DNA of 64,000 nt from VRUE01 sp963715625 (lineage in GTDB: Bacteria; Actinomycetota; Thermoleophilia; Solirubrobacterales; 70-9): NCBI GenBank assembly GCA_963715625.1, contig OY970260.1, positions 2,418,001 through 2,482,000 of the forward strand. The letters run 5' to 3'. Under the pieces are notes generated by a model, which was not told where the DNA came from, made no database searches, and saw only the letters and a list, made by a program, of their open reading frames with translations. The position numbers and the translations under genes were made by a program. This document shows, one piece after another, positions 41,531-49,171 of this stretch (within the stretch, counting starts at the first letter, position 1; each line of letters starts with the position of its first letter).

Positions 41531-41727
41531 GCGCGGAGCGAGCAGGCGCGCAGGTGAGCCGGCTGCGCGAGATCTCCGAGCGGCTGCGCGCGATCGCCGC
41601 CGAGCTCGAGGGCGGTGAGGCCGGCGACGCCCGGGCCGCCGAGCTGGCGAACGAGGCGGCCGAGCTCTCGGCCGAGGCGGTCGAGGAGGCGAACCGGCGC
41701 ATCCGCGAGAGCGAGGCCTCGGCGTGA
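41527..41727 (+). CDS. small coiled-coil protein, 66 aa
   Basis: GTG 41527 overlaps the nusB stop. Almost entirely helical with heptads (VSRLREISERLRAIAAELEG; AAELSAEAVEEANRRIRES). It occupies the position where xseB is found in other bacteria but lacks the XseB pattern. Function unknown. Confidence 0.65.
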   Translation: MSAERAGAQVSRLREISERLRAIAAELEGGEAGDARAAELANEAAELSAEAVEEANRRIRESEASA

Positions 41728-41735
41728 CCGGCCCG

Positions 41736-41782
41736 TTCCGGTGCGCCTTTTCCCCGAATAGCCCGGATAAGGCGCACCGGAA
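41736..41782. repeat. palindrome family C, copy 1 (before the prenyl synthase gene)
   Basis: Perfect 14-bp arms TTCCGGTGCGCCTT (41736-41749) and AAGGCGCACCGGAA (41769-41782), 19-base loop. The same arms recur at 59155-59202. Confidence 0.9.
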
Positions 41783-41785
41783 GCC

Positions 41786-42649
41786 GTGAGCTACCCGGAA
41801 GACCTGCGCTCCTTGGTCGACGCTGAGCTGGAGCGGCTTCGCTTCGCCGGGGCCGGCCCGACCGCCGGCCTGGAGGAGGCGATGCGCTACTCGCTGCTGG
41901 CCGGCGGCAAGCGCGTGCGGCCCGTCCTGACGCTGGCGACGGCGCGGGCGCTCGGGGCGGATCCCGCACGCTTCCTGCCGGTCGCCTGCGCGATCGAGCT
42001 GATCCACACCTACTCGCTGATCCACGACGACCTGCCGGCGATGGACGACGACGAGCTGCGACGCGGCCAGCCCACCTCCCACGTCAAGTTCGGCGAGGAC
42101 GTGGCGATCCTCGCTGGCGATGGGCTCTTCGCCGAGGCGGTGCGACTCTTCTGCGAGCAGCCGGGCGAGCCGGCCCGGGTGCTGGCGGCCCTGCGCGAGC
42201 TGAGCTCTGCGACTGGCGTCAAGGGGATGGTCGGCGGCCAGTACGTCGACGTCGTCGGCGGCCGGCGCGACGCGGAGGAGCTGCGGGCGCTGCACGCGCT
42301 GAAGACCGGCAGCCTGATCGCCGCCGGGGTCGGCGTCGTGCTCGCCATCGAGGGGCTGGGCGAACCTGAGACAATCCCCTATCGCCGGTTCGCCAGCGAG
42401 CTGGGCGTTCTCTTCCAGATCGTCGACGACATCCTCGACGTGACCGGGAGCGACGAGCGGCTCGGCAAGCCGCGCGGAAGCGACGAGCGACATGGCAAAC
42501 TCACATACGTCAGCCACTTCGGCCTCGAGCGGGCGCGCCAGCTCGCTGCCGAGTCCCACGCGAAAGCGGTCGAATCCCTTGACGAAGCCGCCGGCGACAC
42601 CTCCGACCTGCGGCGGGTAGCCGACTACATCTTCACCAGGAACGAATGA
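41786..42649 (+). CDS. ispA: polyprenyl (farnesyl) diphosphate synthase
   Basis: 287 aa, condenses IPP with allylic diphosphates. First Asp-rich motif in IHTYSLIHDDLPAMDDDELR, nearly identical to E. coli IspA around the chain-length region, and second motif VDDILDVTG. RPVLTLATARALG and KTGSLIAAGV also fit. FPP or GGPP as main product cannot be settled. Overlaps dxs (ATGA), coupling it to isoprenoid precursor supply. Confidence 0.93.
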   Translation: MSYPEDLRSLVDAELERLRFAGAGPTAGLEEAMRYSLLAGGKRVRPVLTLATARALGADPARFLPVACAIELIHTYSLIHDDLPAMDDDELRRGQPTSHVKFGEDVAILAGDGLFAEAVRLFCEQPGEPARVLAALRELSSATGVKGMVGGQYVDVVGGRRDAEELRALHALKTGSLIAAGVGVVLAIEGLGEPETIPYRRFASELGVLFQIVDDILDVTGSDERLGKPRGSDERHGKLTYVSHFGLERARQLAAESHAKAVESLDEAAGDTSDLRRVADYIFTRNE

Positions 42650-44736
42650 GCGACAACGGAAACGCAGCAGATCGCCAGGGGGGCGCGCCGCGCCTGCTCG
42701 AGGGCATCGACGGGCCCGCAGACCTGCACGGCCTCGACGAGGCCCAGCTGCAGCAGGTGGCGCAGGAGATGCGCGGCTACATCATCGACACGATCGGGGA
42801 GATCGGCGGTCACTTCGGCGCCAACCTCGGTACCTGCGAGCTGGCCGTGGCGCTGCACAGCCTGCTCGACTCCCCGCGCGACAAGGTGCTCTGGGACGTC
42901 GGCCACCAAGCATACCCGCACAAGATCCTCACCGGCCGCCACGAGGGGCTGCCGACGATCCGCCAGTACGGCGGCCTCGCCCCGTTCTGCTCGGTCTTCG
43001 AGTCCGAGCACGACATCATGGGCGCCGGGCACGCCTCGACCTCGATCGGCTACGCGGTCGGCTTGAAGGAGGCGATGCGCAAGGGCATCGGCGAGGACGG
43101 AAAGGTGGCCGCCGTAATCGGCGATGGGGCGCTGACCGGCGGCGTCGCCTACGAGGCGCTGCACGCGGCCGGCGGCCTGCAGACGCCGGTCGTGATCGTG
43201 CTCAACGACAACGGCATGTCGATCTCGCCGAACGTCGGGGCGCTCTCGCGCTACTTCAACCGGGTGCGGCTCAACCCCCGCCTCTACCACGCCCGCGAGG
43301 GGGTCGAGGACCGGCTCACCAAGCTGCCGCTCGGCCTCGGCCGGCGGATTGAACGGCTCGGGCCTGAGATCAAGTCGGCGATCAAGGCCTACTGGGCGCC
43401 CGGCCTCTTCTTCGAGGAGCTCGACCTCGCCTATATAGGCGTGATCGACGGGCACGACGTGCGCGCGCTGCGCAACGCCCTGCGCGAGGCCTTCGAGGCC
43501 GACCGCCCGGTGATCGTCCACATCCACACGGTCAAGGGCAAGGGCTTCTCCCCGGCCGAGGAGGGCGGCCTCGAGGGCATGGAGAAATGGCACGCCGCCA
43601 AGCCCAAATCCATCGTCAACGGCGCCCCCGCCCCCCAACAGCCCGCCGACGGGCCTCAAAGGAGACATATAGGCGTATCTGAGGCCCATCGGCGGGTGGT
43701 TGGGGTGCAGGAGTCGGATTCGCCGGAGGGGATTGCGCCAGAGCGGCTGGAGGTGCCGCCGGCGCCGAGCGCGCCGCCCCAGTACACGCAGGTCTTCGGC
43801 GACGCGATCGTCGCCGAAGCGCGGCGCGACCCGCGGGTGATCGGAATCACCGCGGCGATGGCGGGGGGGACGGGCCTGCAGAAGCTCGCCGACGAGGTGC
43901 CCGGGCAGTACTACGACGTCGGCATCGCCGAGCAGAACGCGGTGCTGCTCGCCTCGGGCCTGGCGATCCAGGGCGCGAAGCCCGTATGCGCGATCTACTC
44001 GACCTTCCTCCAGCGCGCCTACGACCAGATCATCCACGACGTCTGCCTGCAGGAGCTCGACGTGACCTTCGCGATGGACCGCGCCGGCCTGGTCGGCGAC
44101 GACGGGCCGACCCACCACGGCGCCTTCGACGTTTCCTACTTCCGCCCGATCCCCAACGTCGTCGTGATGGCGCCGCGCGACGAGGCGATGCTGGTCCACA
44201 TGCTGCGCACGGCGATCGCCCACGACGGGCCGGCGGCGCTGCGCTACCCGCGCGGCGCGGCCGAGGGGGCGGAGCTGCCGGCGGAAGCGCAGGCGATCCC
44301 GATCGGCAGCGGCGAGCTGCTGGCGAGCGGCGAGCGGGTGGCGCTGCTCGGCTACGGCTACGGGGTGGCGGTGGCGCTCGAGGCCGCCGCGATCCTCGCC
44401 GAGCACGGGCTCGAGGCGACGGTGGCCGACGCCCGCTTCGCCAAGCCGCTCGACGGCGAGCTGGCCGAGCGGCTCGCGCGCGAGCACGAGCTGGTCGTGA
44501 CGATCGAGGAGAACGTCCTGCCGGGCGGCTTCGGCTCGGCGGTGCTGGAGCACCTGGAGGACGCCTTCGCCGAGCACCAGGGCGACCGCGCCCAGGTCAT
44601 GCGCGCCGGCCTCCCAGACCGCTACGTGACCCACGGCAAGCCGGCTCTGCTGCGCGAGGAGGCAGGTCTGACCGGCGAGGCGGTTGCCCAGCGGGTCCTC
44701 GCATCGCTGCGCTCCGGCGAGCCCGCCCTGAGCTGA
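42646..44736 (+). CDS. dxs: 1-deoxy-D-xylulose-5-phosphate synthase
   Basis: 696 aa, TPP enzyme making DXP from pyruvate and glyceraldehyde-3-phosphate. TPP motif GDGALTGGVAYEALHAAGG onward to NDNGMSISPNVGAL; substrate motifs VGHQAYPHKILTGR, DVGIAEQNAV and DDGPTHHGAFD; transketolase C-terminal domain complete. Unusual: an extra stretch of about 40 residues in the linker before QYTQVFGDAIV, including QRRHIGVSEAHRRVVGVQ, encoded by a palindrome at 43635-43703 inserted in frame. Confidence 0.95.
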   Translation: MSDNGNAADRQGGAPRLLEGIDGPADLHGLDEAQLQQVAQEMRGYIIDTIGEIGGHFGANLGTCELAVALHSLLDSPRDKVLWDVGHQAYPHKILTGRHEGLPTIRQYGGLAPFCSVFESEHDIMGAGHASTSIGYAVGLKEAMRKGIGEDGKVAAVIGDGALTGGVAYEALHAAGGLQTPVVIVLNDNGMSISPNVGALSRYFNRVRLNPRLYHAREGVEDRLTKLPLGLGRRIERLGPEIKSAIKAYWAPGLFFEELDLAYIGVIDGHDVRALRNALREAFEADRPVIVHIHTVKGKGFSPAEEGGLEGMEKWHAAKPKSIVNGAPAPQQPADGPQRRHIGVSEAHRRVVGVQESDSPEGIAPERLEVPPAPSAPPQYTQVFGDAIVAEARRDPRVIGITAAMAGGTGLQKLADEVPGQYYDVGIAEQNAVLLASGLAIQGAKPVCAIYSTFLQRAYDQIIHDVCLQELDVTFAMDRAGLVGDDGPTHHGAFDVSYFRPIPNVVVMAPRDEAMLVHMLRTAIAHDGPAALRYPRGAAEGAELPAEAQAIPIGSGELLASGERVALLGYGYGVAVALEAAAILAEHGLEATVADARFAKPLDGELAERLAREHELVVTIEENVLPGGFGSAVLEHLEDAFAEHQGDRAQVMRAGLPDRYVTHGKPALLREEAGLTGEAVAQRVLASLRSGEPALS
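43635..43703. repeat. palindromic element in frame inside dxs
   Basis: Arms of 24 bp with three mismatches: GCCCGCCGACGGGCCTCA side at 43635-43658 and TGAGGCCCATCGGCGGGT side at 43680-43703, 21-base loop. It keeps the reading frame and lies in the interdomain linker. Confidence 0.8.
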
Positions 44737-44766
44737 TCCGCCCAGCGTGCGGCCGAGCTTGCGTCA

Positions 44767-44789
44767 ATTCGCTCAATCGGCTAGTCTCC
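44767..44789 (+). promoter_or_regulatory. promoter upstream of the leader-like motif
   Basis: TTGCGT (about 44760-44765) and TAGTCT (44783-44788) are 17 bases apart, a good -35/-10 pair pointing into the conserved motif at 44799. Confidence 0.5.
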
Positions 44790-44798
44790 CGGCGTCTC

Positions 44799-44850
44799 TT
44801 CTGGGGTTGCTAGAGGGAGGAGAGACATCTCTATGCATGTGGCTCCGCAC
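44799..44850 (+). ncRNA. leader-like conserved motif, copy 1
   Basis: Matches 49172-49225: GGGGTTRCTASAGGGAGGAG, then AGAGAYAT, TCTCTAT, ATGTGGMTCCG. The flanks of the purine-rich loop can pair (GTCTCT with AGAGAC here; TATCT with AGATA in copy 2). It contains a strong ribosome site and a tiny frame ATG-TGG-CTC-CGC-ACG-stop (MWLRT). A promoter lies upstream. Role unknown. Confidence 0.5.
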
Positions 44851-44936
44851 GTAAGGGAGCGTCGTGGATCCACTGCTTTGACCGCGCCGGCGCCGAGAGC
44901 GCCGCGTCGCGGTGCCAGATCCGCCCGGCGCCGACC

Positions 44937-44942
44937 TATCCT
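44937..44942 (+). promoter_or_regulatory. -10 box of the MNT/HEPN pair
   Basis: TATCCT six bases before ATG 44949; leaderless layout. Confidence 0.6.
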
Positions 44943-44948
44943 CCAAGG

Positions 44949-45356
44949 ATGGCTCGAGCCGAATCTCCCGGACCGTCGACGGACGTGCTCTCCCGCGCCG
45001 AGCTCTCCGATGCCGAGCGGCGGACGGTGCTCCGGTTCGTCGATTCGCTTCGCGAAGACCTCGGCGTTGACTTGCGCGCTGTCTGGCTCTACGGCTCTCG
45101 TGCCCGCGGCGAACGAGCCCATCCCGAGTCCGACGTCAACTTGATCGTGATCGCGGATGGGGGGGAGAGGCGCTACGGCGCCAAGGTCAACGACCTCCGC
45201 TACGAGGTCGCCGAGGCCGAGGGCGCAAACCCGGTTGGCTTTTCGGTCCACGTCCACGATCTCGATTGGCTGCGCGGGCGCCGGGAGATTCGCTCCTTCT
45301 TCATCCAGGAGGTCGACCGCGACAAGCTCGTCCTCGCCGGAAGCGCGCTGGAATGA
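44949..45356 (+). CDS. MNT-type nucleotidyltransferase (putative antitoxin)
   Basis: 135 aa minimal nucleotidyltransferase: LYGSRARGERAHPESDVNLI is the GS..DxD motif, but the second acid is Asn (SDVN). MNT antitoxins normally AMPylate or bind their HEPN partner; the D-to-N change may weaken catalysis. Overlaps the HEPN gene by four bases (ATGA). Confidence 0.82.
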   Translation: MARAESPGPSTDVLSRAELSDAERRTVLRFVDSLREDLGVDLRAVWLYGSRARGERAHPESDVNLIVIADGGERRYGAKVNDLRYEVAEAEGANPVGFSVHVHDLDWLRGRREIRSFFIQEVDRDKLVLAGSALE

Positions 45357-45727
45357 GCCCCCGCTCGAAAGAGTTCATGGACGAAGCGCGTGATCGAGCG
45401 AAGGCCGCCCGGGAGCTGGTCGCGTCCGGTCATGCCGGCGCGGCGATAAGCACCGCCTACTACGCGATGCTCTACGCGGCGCGCGCCGCCCTCTCCGAGC
45501 GCGATGAGTACGCGAAGACCCACAGCGGAACATGGACCCTGTTCAGCGAGCGGTTCGTGGCGACAGGCGCCTTCGACCGGGATCTCTACAAGTTCACCGG
45601 CCGCGCCCAGGAGGCGCGCCAGAAAGGCGACTACGAGGCCGCACCGCTCTCGGGCGAGCTCGCCACTGAGCTCATCGATGTGGCTGAGCGGTTCATTGCT
45701 GCCGTCGAGCACATGCTCGACGTTTAG
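45353..45727 (+). CDS. HEPN-domain protein (putative RNase toxin)
   Basis: 124 aa all-helical HEPN protein. AGAAISTAYYAMLYAARAAL and the R-x6-H motif RDEYAKTH match the HEPN ribonuclease active site. Paired with the MNT gene upstream, it forms a standard MNT/HEPN toxin-antitoxin-like or defence module. Confidence 0.83.
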   Translation: MSPRSKEFMDEARDRAKAARELVASGHAGAAISTAYYAMLYAARAALSERDEYAKTHSGTWTLFSERFVATGAFDRDLYKFTGRAQEARQKGDYEAAPLSGELATELIDVAERFIAAVEHMLDV

Positions 45728-45730
45728 TCC

Positions 45731-46174
45731 TCACTGTGGGGCGCTGCGAGGCTGGCGAAGGCGGATCGCAAGTCCGGCAAGCAGGTAGGCGATTGCCACC
45801 GCTAGGAAGAGGAACTTGAGGGAGGCGAAGATCGTCGCCAGAAGGGGAAACGCGGCCCCGGCGCCGTCGAGCGTCAGCAGCAGGCAGATGTTCTCGAGCG
45901 CGTCGAAGGCGGCTCCCAGCGCGCCGAAGGAGACCACGACCCGGCCGATTGCACCGAGCCGTTGCCAGCCCCGCCGGATCGCGAGGTCCCGAGTCGCCGC
46001 CAGGGCCAGGGTGAGGAAGGTCCCGTAGGCGGGCAGGAAGCCGAAGTCGATCCAGAGCGACTCGCGAGCCGCGTCCTTGCCGTCCTCGCCCCATTCGGCG
46101 AGGATCTCGTCGGCCCGGTCCTGACCGCCGGTCAGCTCGAAGGGGATCATCCCCGGGCCGCCGGTGTCCTTCAT
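45731..46174 (-). CDS. membrane protein lacking its first TM segment
   Basis: 147 aa from ATG 46174 (or 139 aa from ATG 46150). The soluble start FELTGGQDRADEILAEWGED is followed by TM segments (LPAYGTFLTLALAA, VVVSFGALGAAFDAL, FLFLAVAIAYLLAGLAI). A separate 27-codon frame right upstream encodes a signal/TM segment and overlaps by ATGA, so the original gene may have been split by a frameshift. Function unknown. Confidence 0.6.
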   Translation of the reverse strand: MKDTGGPGMIPFELTGGQDRADEILAEWGEDGKDAARESLWIDFGFLPAYGTFLTLALAATRDLAIRRGWQRLGAIGRVVVSFGALGAAFDALENICLLLTLDGAGAAFPLLATIFASLKFLFLAVAIAYLLAGLAIRLRQPRSAPQ

Positions 46175-46254
46175 CCGGCCTCGGCAGGCGACATCGCCAG
46201 GAGCAGGAGCAGGCTCGCGATTCCCGACACGACCAGCCCCCGCCTGCGAGTCAT
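46171..46254 (-). pseudogene. 27-codon signal/TM peptide, probable detached N-terminus
   Basis: Begins MTRRRGLVVSGIASLLLLLA and ends in PAEAG before TGA. The TGA overlaps the ATG of the membrane protein. Looks like the missing first TM segment of that protein in another frame. Confidence 0.45.
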
Positions 46255-46315
46255 GCGCGGCATTATCGCCGCCGGTTCGGCGCCTCGGCGCACCGAGCAT
46301 TGCGATACTGCCGGC

Positions 46316-46745
46316 TTGACTGGCGAGGGAGTCGAAATACGTCGCTGCCGGCATGAGGACGCGCCGGCGGTCTTGGAGCTCTGGGCCCAGGCCAGGAGCG
46401 AGCACGCATCGACGGCCGACCGCCTGGACGACGTTCGAGCGCCTGGTCGACGACTCCCCGGCTGCCCTCCTCGTCGCGGAGCGCGACGGCGAGGTCGTCG
46501 GTGCGCTGATCGCCGGCTGGGACGGTTGGCGAGGGAACATGTACCGGCTTGCCGTCCGTGAGGGGCTGAGACGGCAGGGCATCGGGATCGCGCTCACGCG
46601 TGCCGGAGAGGACTATCTGCGGACTTGCGGCGTTCGCCGGGTAACCGCCCTGGTCGCCTTCGACGACGACGCGGCCGGAGCGTTCTGGGAAGCCGCCGGC
46701 TACCCCCAGGACCGGGAGATCGGCCGCCGGGTTCGCAACCTGTAG
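46316..46745 (+). pseudogene. GNAT acetyltransferase, frameshifted
   Basis: The N-terminus (GVEIRRCRHEDAPAVLELWA, then QARSEHASTADRLDDV) is in one frame from TTG 46316, and the remainder (FERLVDDSPAALLVAERDGE, then LAVREGLRRQGIGIALTRAG) is in the +1 frame to 46745. Removing one T at 46434-46435 in GACGTTCGAG gives a continuous DDVERLVDD. All GNAT motifs including the acetyl-CoA loop RRQGIG are otherwise intact, so the loss is recent or a sequencing error. A GATACT box lies six bases before the start. Confidence 0.75.
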
Positions 46746-47374
46746 GCCAAGACACAACAAAAGCGCCCCGTCGGGGGCGCGGAGCATCTTCTCGAAGCCG
46801 AAGCTACGCGCTCAGGGCGGGTGTCAGCTCGGCAGCAGGTACAGCGCTCGGTACCGGCACGGTGATCCGCAACTCGCCCTCTCGCTCCAGCAGCCGTTTG
46901 GGTCGGACCAGGGTCAGGCCGACCAGCTCGCCATTGCTGTCGAAGCGGACCGCGTGGCCCTCCGGCGTCTCGTCGTAGTCGACGGCCCGCGAGGGGTCGC
47001 CGACGTGGAGGTAGAGCACATCGGCGTCGGCGTCGTACTCGACGCGATCGAAAGTGATGTCCGCGATCGTCACGCTCATGGCTTCCTTCGCCGGGCGAAC
47101 GCCGGGCGAATGCAGTGATGATACGCCCGCGCTCCGCGCTGTCGAAGACCACGACGACCTTCAGCCACCGGCTCGGGCCAGCTCCCTCCAGATAGAGCCA
47201 CTCTTCGTCGGGCTCGCGGCCTGGTAGAGCCGCCGTCGGCGGCTCTACCGCGCGGTGGATCTCCTTCGCGTAGATCTCGATCTCGGGATGGCCACTGACG
47301 ATGTGCTGCCAGCGCTCGGGGTTGAGCAGAACGTCACGGCCCTGGCGGTCTCGGATTTTCTGGGGCTTGTCCAT
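46700..47374 (-). CDS. toxin-like small protein with run-on reading frame
   Basis: The meaningful part is about 95 residues (MDKPQKIRDRQGRDVLLNPE, RWQHIVSGHPEIEIYAKEI, EEWLYLEGAGPSRWLKVVVV, then GRIITAFARR), like small PBECR/DUF4258-type nuclease-fold proteins that precede DUF2283. The frame lacks the expected stop before the DUF2283 ATG and runs on to 46700 across that gene as arginine-rich nonsense, suggesting a frameshift near 47090. The IS3-type element ends about 10-17 bases upstream of its ATG, so the native promoter is lost. Confidence 0.5.
   Translation of the reverse strand: MDKPQKIRDRQGRDVLLNPERWQHIVSGHPEIEIYAKEIHRAVEPPTAALPGREPDEEWLYLEGAGPSRWLKVVVVFDSAERGRIITAFARRSPGEGSHERDDRGHHFRSRRVRRRRRCALPPRRRPLAGRRLRRDAGGPRGPLRQQWRAGRPDPGPTQTAAGARGRVADHRAGTERCTCCRADTRPERVASASRRCSAPPTGRFCCVLAYRLRTRRPISRSWG
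46759..46780 (-). terminator. intrinsic terminator of the DUF2283 unit
   Basis: The minus strand reads GCGCCCCCGACGGGGCGC followed by TTTTGTTGTG. A strong stem plus T-run between convergent genes. Confidence 0.75.
46804..47079 (-). CDS. DUF2283 protein, 91 aa
   Basis: FDRVEYDADADVLYLHVGDP, then YDETPEGHAVRFDSNGELVG and LTLVRPKRLL are the DUF2283 signature. These small proteins often accompany toxin-like partners. The upstream minus-strand gene fits that pairing. Confidence 0.85.
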   Translation of the reverse strand: MSVTIADITFDRVEYDADADVLYLHVGDPSRAVDYDETPEGHAVRFDSNGELVGLTLVRPKRLLEREGELRITVPVPSAVPAAELTPALSA

Positions 47375-47413
47375 TGCGCGGGGTGGACCATCCCGAGTTC
47401 CACGGAGACCGGT

Positions 47414-48397
47414 TTATGTGGCTTCGGTGTCCTGCAACGTGACGCTATCCGGTAGAGGCTCGGGTTGCTCGCCCGCTGCCCGGCGGAGCGAGCCCGTAGG
47501 GCGAGTGGAGCCGGGCAGCGGCGCGGCGGCTACCCGCTCGGCGTAGTCCTGCTCGAACTCGACTGGCGGGATGTCACCGATCGAGGAGTGAAGGCGGTCG
47601 TGGTTGAACCAGCTCACCCACTCGACGATCGCCAGCTCGGCCTGCTCGACCGAGCGCCAGGTGCGCTCGGCGATTAGCTCGGTCTTGAAGGAGTCGACGA
47701 AGCTCTCGGCGAGGGCGTTGTCGTATGCGTCCCCGGTCGACCCCAGGGAGCCGAGCACGTCGTTGTCGTCGAGCTCCTGGGTGAACTCGGCCGAGGTGTA
47801 CTGCGAGCCGCGATCGGAGTGGTGCACGAGGGCGACGTCGGCGCCGGGGGAGCGCAGCCCCAGAGCCATCCGCAGCGCGTCGAGGACGAGGTCGGTACGC
47901 ATGTTGGTGGCCAGTTGCCAGCCGACGACCATGCGGGAGAAGACGTCGATCACGAAGCTGAAGAAGACCACCCCCTCCCAGGTGCGCAGGTGGGTGAAGT
48001 CCGCGACCCAAAGGCGGTTCGGGGCCTCGGCGGTGAAGTCGCGATCGACCAGGTCGGGCTTTCGCTTGCCCTCGGGAACCGGCGTTGTGGTGCGCCACGG
48101 CTTGCCGCGGCGCTTGGCCCCCTGGATGCCGTTTCGCGCCATCAGCCGCTCCACGGCGCAGCGGGCGCACTCGATGCCCTGCCGGCGCAGCTCCTTCCAG
48201 GTGCGCCGCGATCCGTAGGCCTCGTAGTTGGCAGCGTGGACCCGCTTGATCTCGGCGAGCAGGCGCTCGTCGGAGACCTCGCGCGCCGAGCGCTCGCCCT
48301 TCGCCCGCTCGTAGTAGGCGGAGGCCGACACCTCGAGGACGCTGCAGATCGGCTCGACCCCGAAGTCAGAGCGGCGCTCTTGGATGAACGCGCTCAC
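47414..48397 (-). CDS. IS3-family transposase OrfB (integrase core)
   Basis: 327 aa rve-type DDE domain: LWVADFTHLRTWEGVVFFSF (Asp), LVHHSDRGSQYTSAEF (Asp) and DAYDNALAESFVDSFKTEL (Glu). GTG 48397 overlaps the OrfA stop. The frame is -1 relative to OrfA and open upstream to the slippery site, so an OrfAB fusion by frameshifting is possible. Confidence 0.93.
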   Translation of the reverse strand: MSAFIQERRSDFGVEPICSVLEVSASAYYERAKGERSAREVSDERLLAEIKRVHAANYEAYGSRRTWKELRRQGIECARCAVERLMARNGIQGAKRRGKPWRTTTPVPEGKRKPDLVDRDFTAEAPNRLWVADFTHLRTWEGVVFFSFVIDVFSRMVVGWQLATNMRTDLVLDALRMALGLRSPGADVALVHHSDRGSQYTSAEFTQELDDNDVLGSLGSTGDAYDNALAESFVDSFKTELIAERTWRSVEQAELAIVEWVSWFNHDRLHSSIGDIPPVEFEQDYAERVAAAPLPGSTRPTGSLRRAAGEQPEPLPDSVTLQDTEAT

Positions 48398-48696
48398 TTC
48401 GGCCGGTGCGGGTCGAGCTCCTTGGCGAAAAAAACCGAGGCGGCCTTGAGGATCTCGTTGGCGCGCCGCAGCTCCTCGACCTCGCGGTCCAGTTCCTTCA
48501 GGCGTTCTCGCTCGTCGCTGGTGAGCAGGTCGGCCCTCTTGCCCTCGTCGGCTTCTGCCTGGCGGACCCAGCGGCGCAGCGACTCGCGCTGGATGCCGAG
48601 GTCCTTGGCGACCTGGGAGATCGGGCGGTTGGATTCAAGCGCGAGGCGGACGCCTCGCTCTCGCAACTCGTCGGGGTATTTCCTTTTGGCTGGCAT
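48394..48696 (-). CDS. IS3-family transposase OrfA (HTH and leucine zipper)
   Basis: 100 aa: helix-turn-helix RPISQVAKDLGIQRESLRRW, then a coiled coil RERLKELDREVEELRRANEI. U-UUU-UUC (seven T at 48428-48434) lies about 12 codons before the stop, a classical -1 frameshift site. Confidence 0.92.
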   Translation of the reverse strand: MPAKRKYPDELRERGVRLALESNRPISQVAKDLGIQRESLRRWVRQAEADEGKRADLLTSDERERLKELDREVEELRRANEILKAASVFFAKELDPHRPK

Positions 48697-48761
48697 TCGC
48701 GGAGGTTCTCCTCTCGCGAGGACGCAAAATCCTCGCTTCGAGGTCTCCGTGAAAGTCGGGA

Positions 48762-48970
48762 CGGCTCGCCCGCTCGCTGAGATCGCTGCGCCCAGCGGTG
48801 AACGCTCCTATCAACGAGAACGGAGGCTGCGGCTCCTCGCCGCCCAGCTCATGCTCAAGAGCCTCTTGGACGATCTGGGGGAGGGCCACGCCACGCTGAT
48901 CCGCAACCCTGCGGGCACGCTCCAGCAGCTTGGCGTCCACTTCGACGGTTCTTGTCGGCGATGCAGCCAT
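48762..48970 (-). pseudogene. antitoxin-like protein truncated by the IS3-type element
   Basis: Residues 1-70 (TRTVEVDAKLLERARRVADQ, RGVALPQIVQEALEHELGG, SLIGAFTAGRSDLSERA) resemble VapB-like ribbon-helix-helix antitoxins. The frame then enters the left repeat of the IS and runs on to 48635 inside it. A TAGAAT box six bases before ATG 48970 shows the promoter is still present. Confidence 0.7.
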
Positions 48971-48982
48971 GCCTAGATTCTA

Positions 48983-49146
48983 CCGCCGCGATTCCCGGCA
49001 CCCCGGGGGAGCGTGCGTGCCTGCCCAATCGCGTGCGGGGTGGGTGTCGGACTGGCGCATTGCCGGTCTCGCGGGATTGGAGGGCTACCGGAGCCAGCAC
49101 CCGCGATGCCCCGCAAACCGCTCTAACAAGCCCCCACAACAGAAAA
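48983..49146. other. gene-free stretch
   Basis: No supported gene. Contains only unremarkable GC-rich sequence between the truncated antitoxin promoter and the hairpin at 49147. Confidence 0.6.
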
Positions 49147-49169
49147 CGCCCCTCCGGGGAGGAGGGGCG
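49147..49169 (-). terminator. hairpin with T-run on the minus strand
   Basis: CGCCCCTCC/GGAGGGGCG stem with a 5-base loop. Reading leftward it is followed by TTTTCTGTTG, an intrinsic terminator shape. No minus-strand gene is seen immediately to its right. Confidence 0.6.
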
Positions 49170-49171
49170 CT

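Larger units (their letters stand above)
47391..48761 (-). mobile_element. IS3-family insertion sequence
   Basis: About 1.37 kb with 20-bp imperfect inverted repeats (TCCCGAGTTCCACGGAGACC at 47391-47410; complement of TCCCGACTTTCACGGAGACC at 48742-48761; two mismatches). The left end may extend to TG at 47384. No clear target duplication seen. Encodes OrfA and OrfB. It interrupts an antitoxin-like gene. Confidence 0.88.

Noticed and set aside
42625..44634. 669-aa minus-strand frame over dxs
   Set aside because: Antisense shadow with no recognisable domain.
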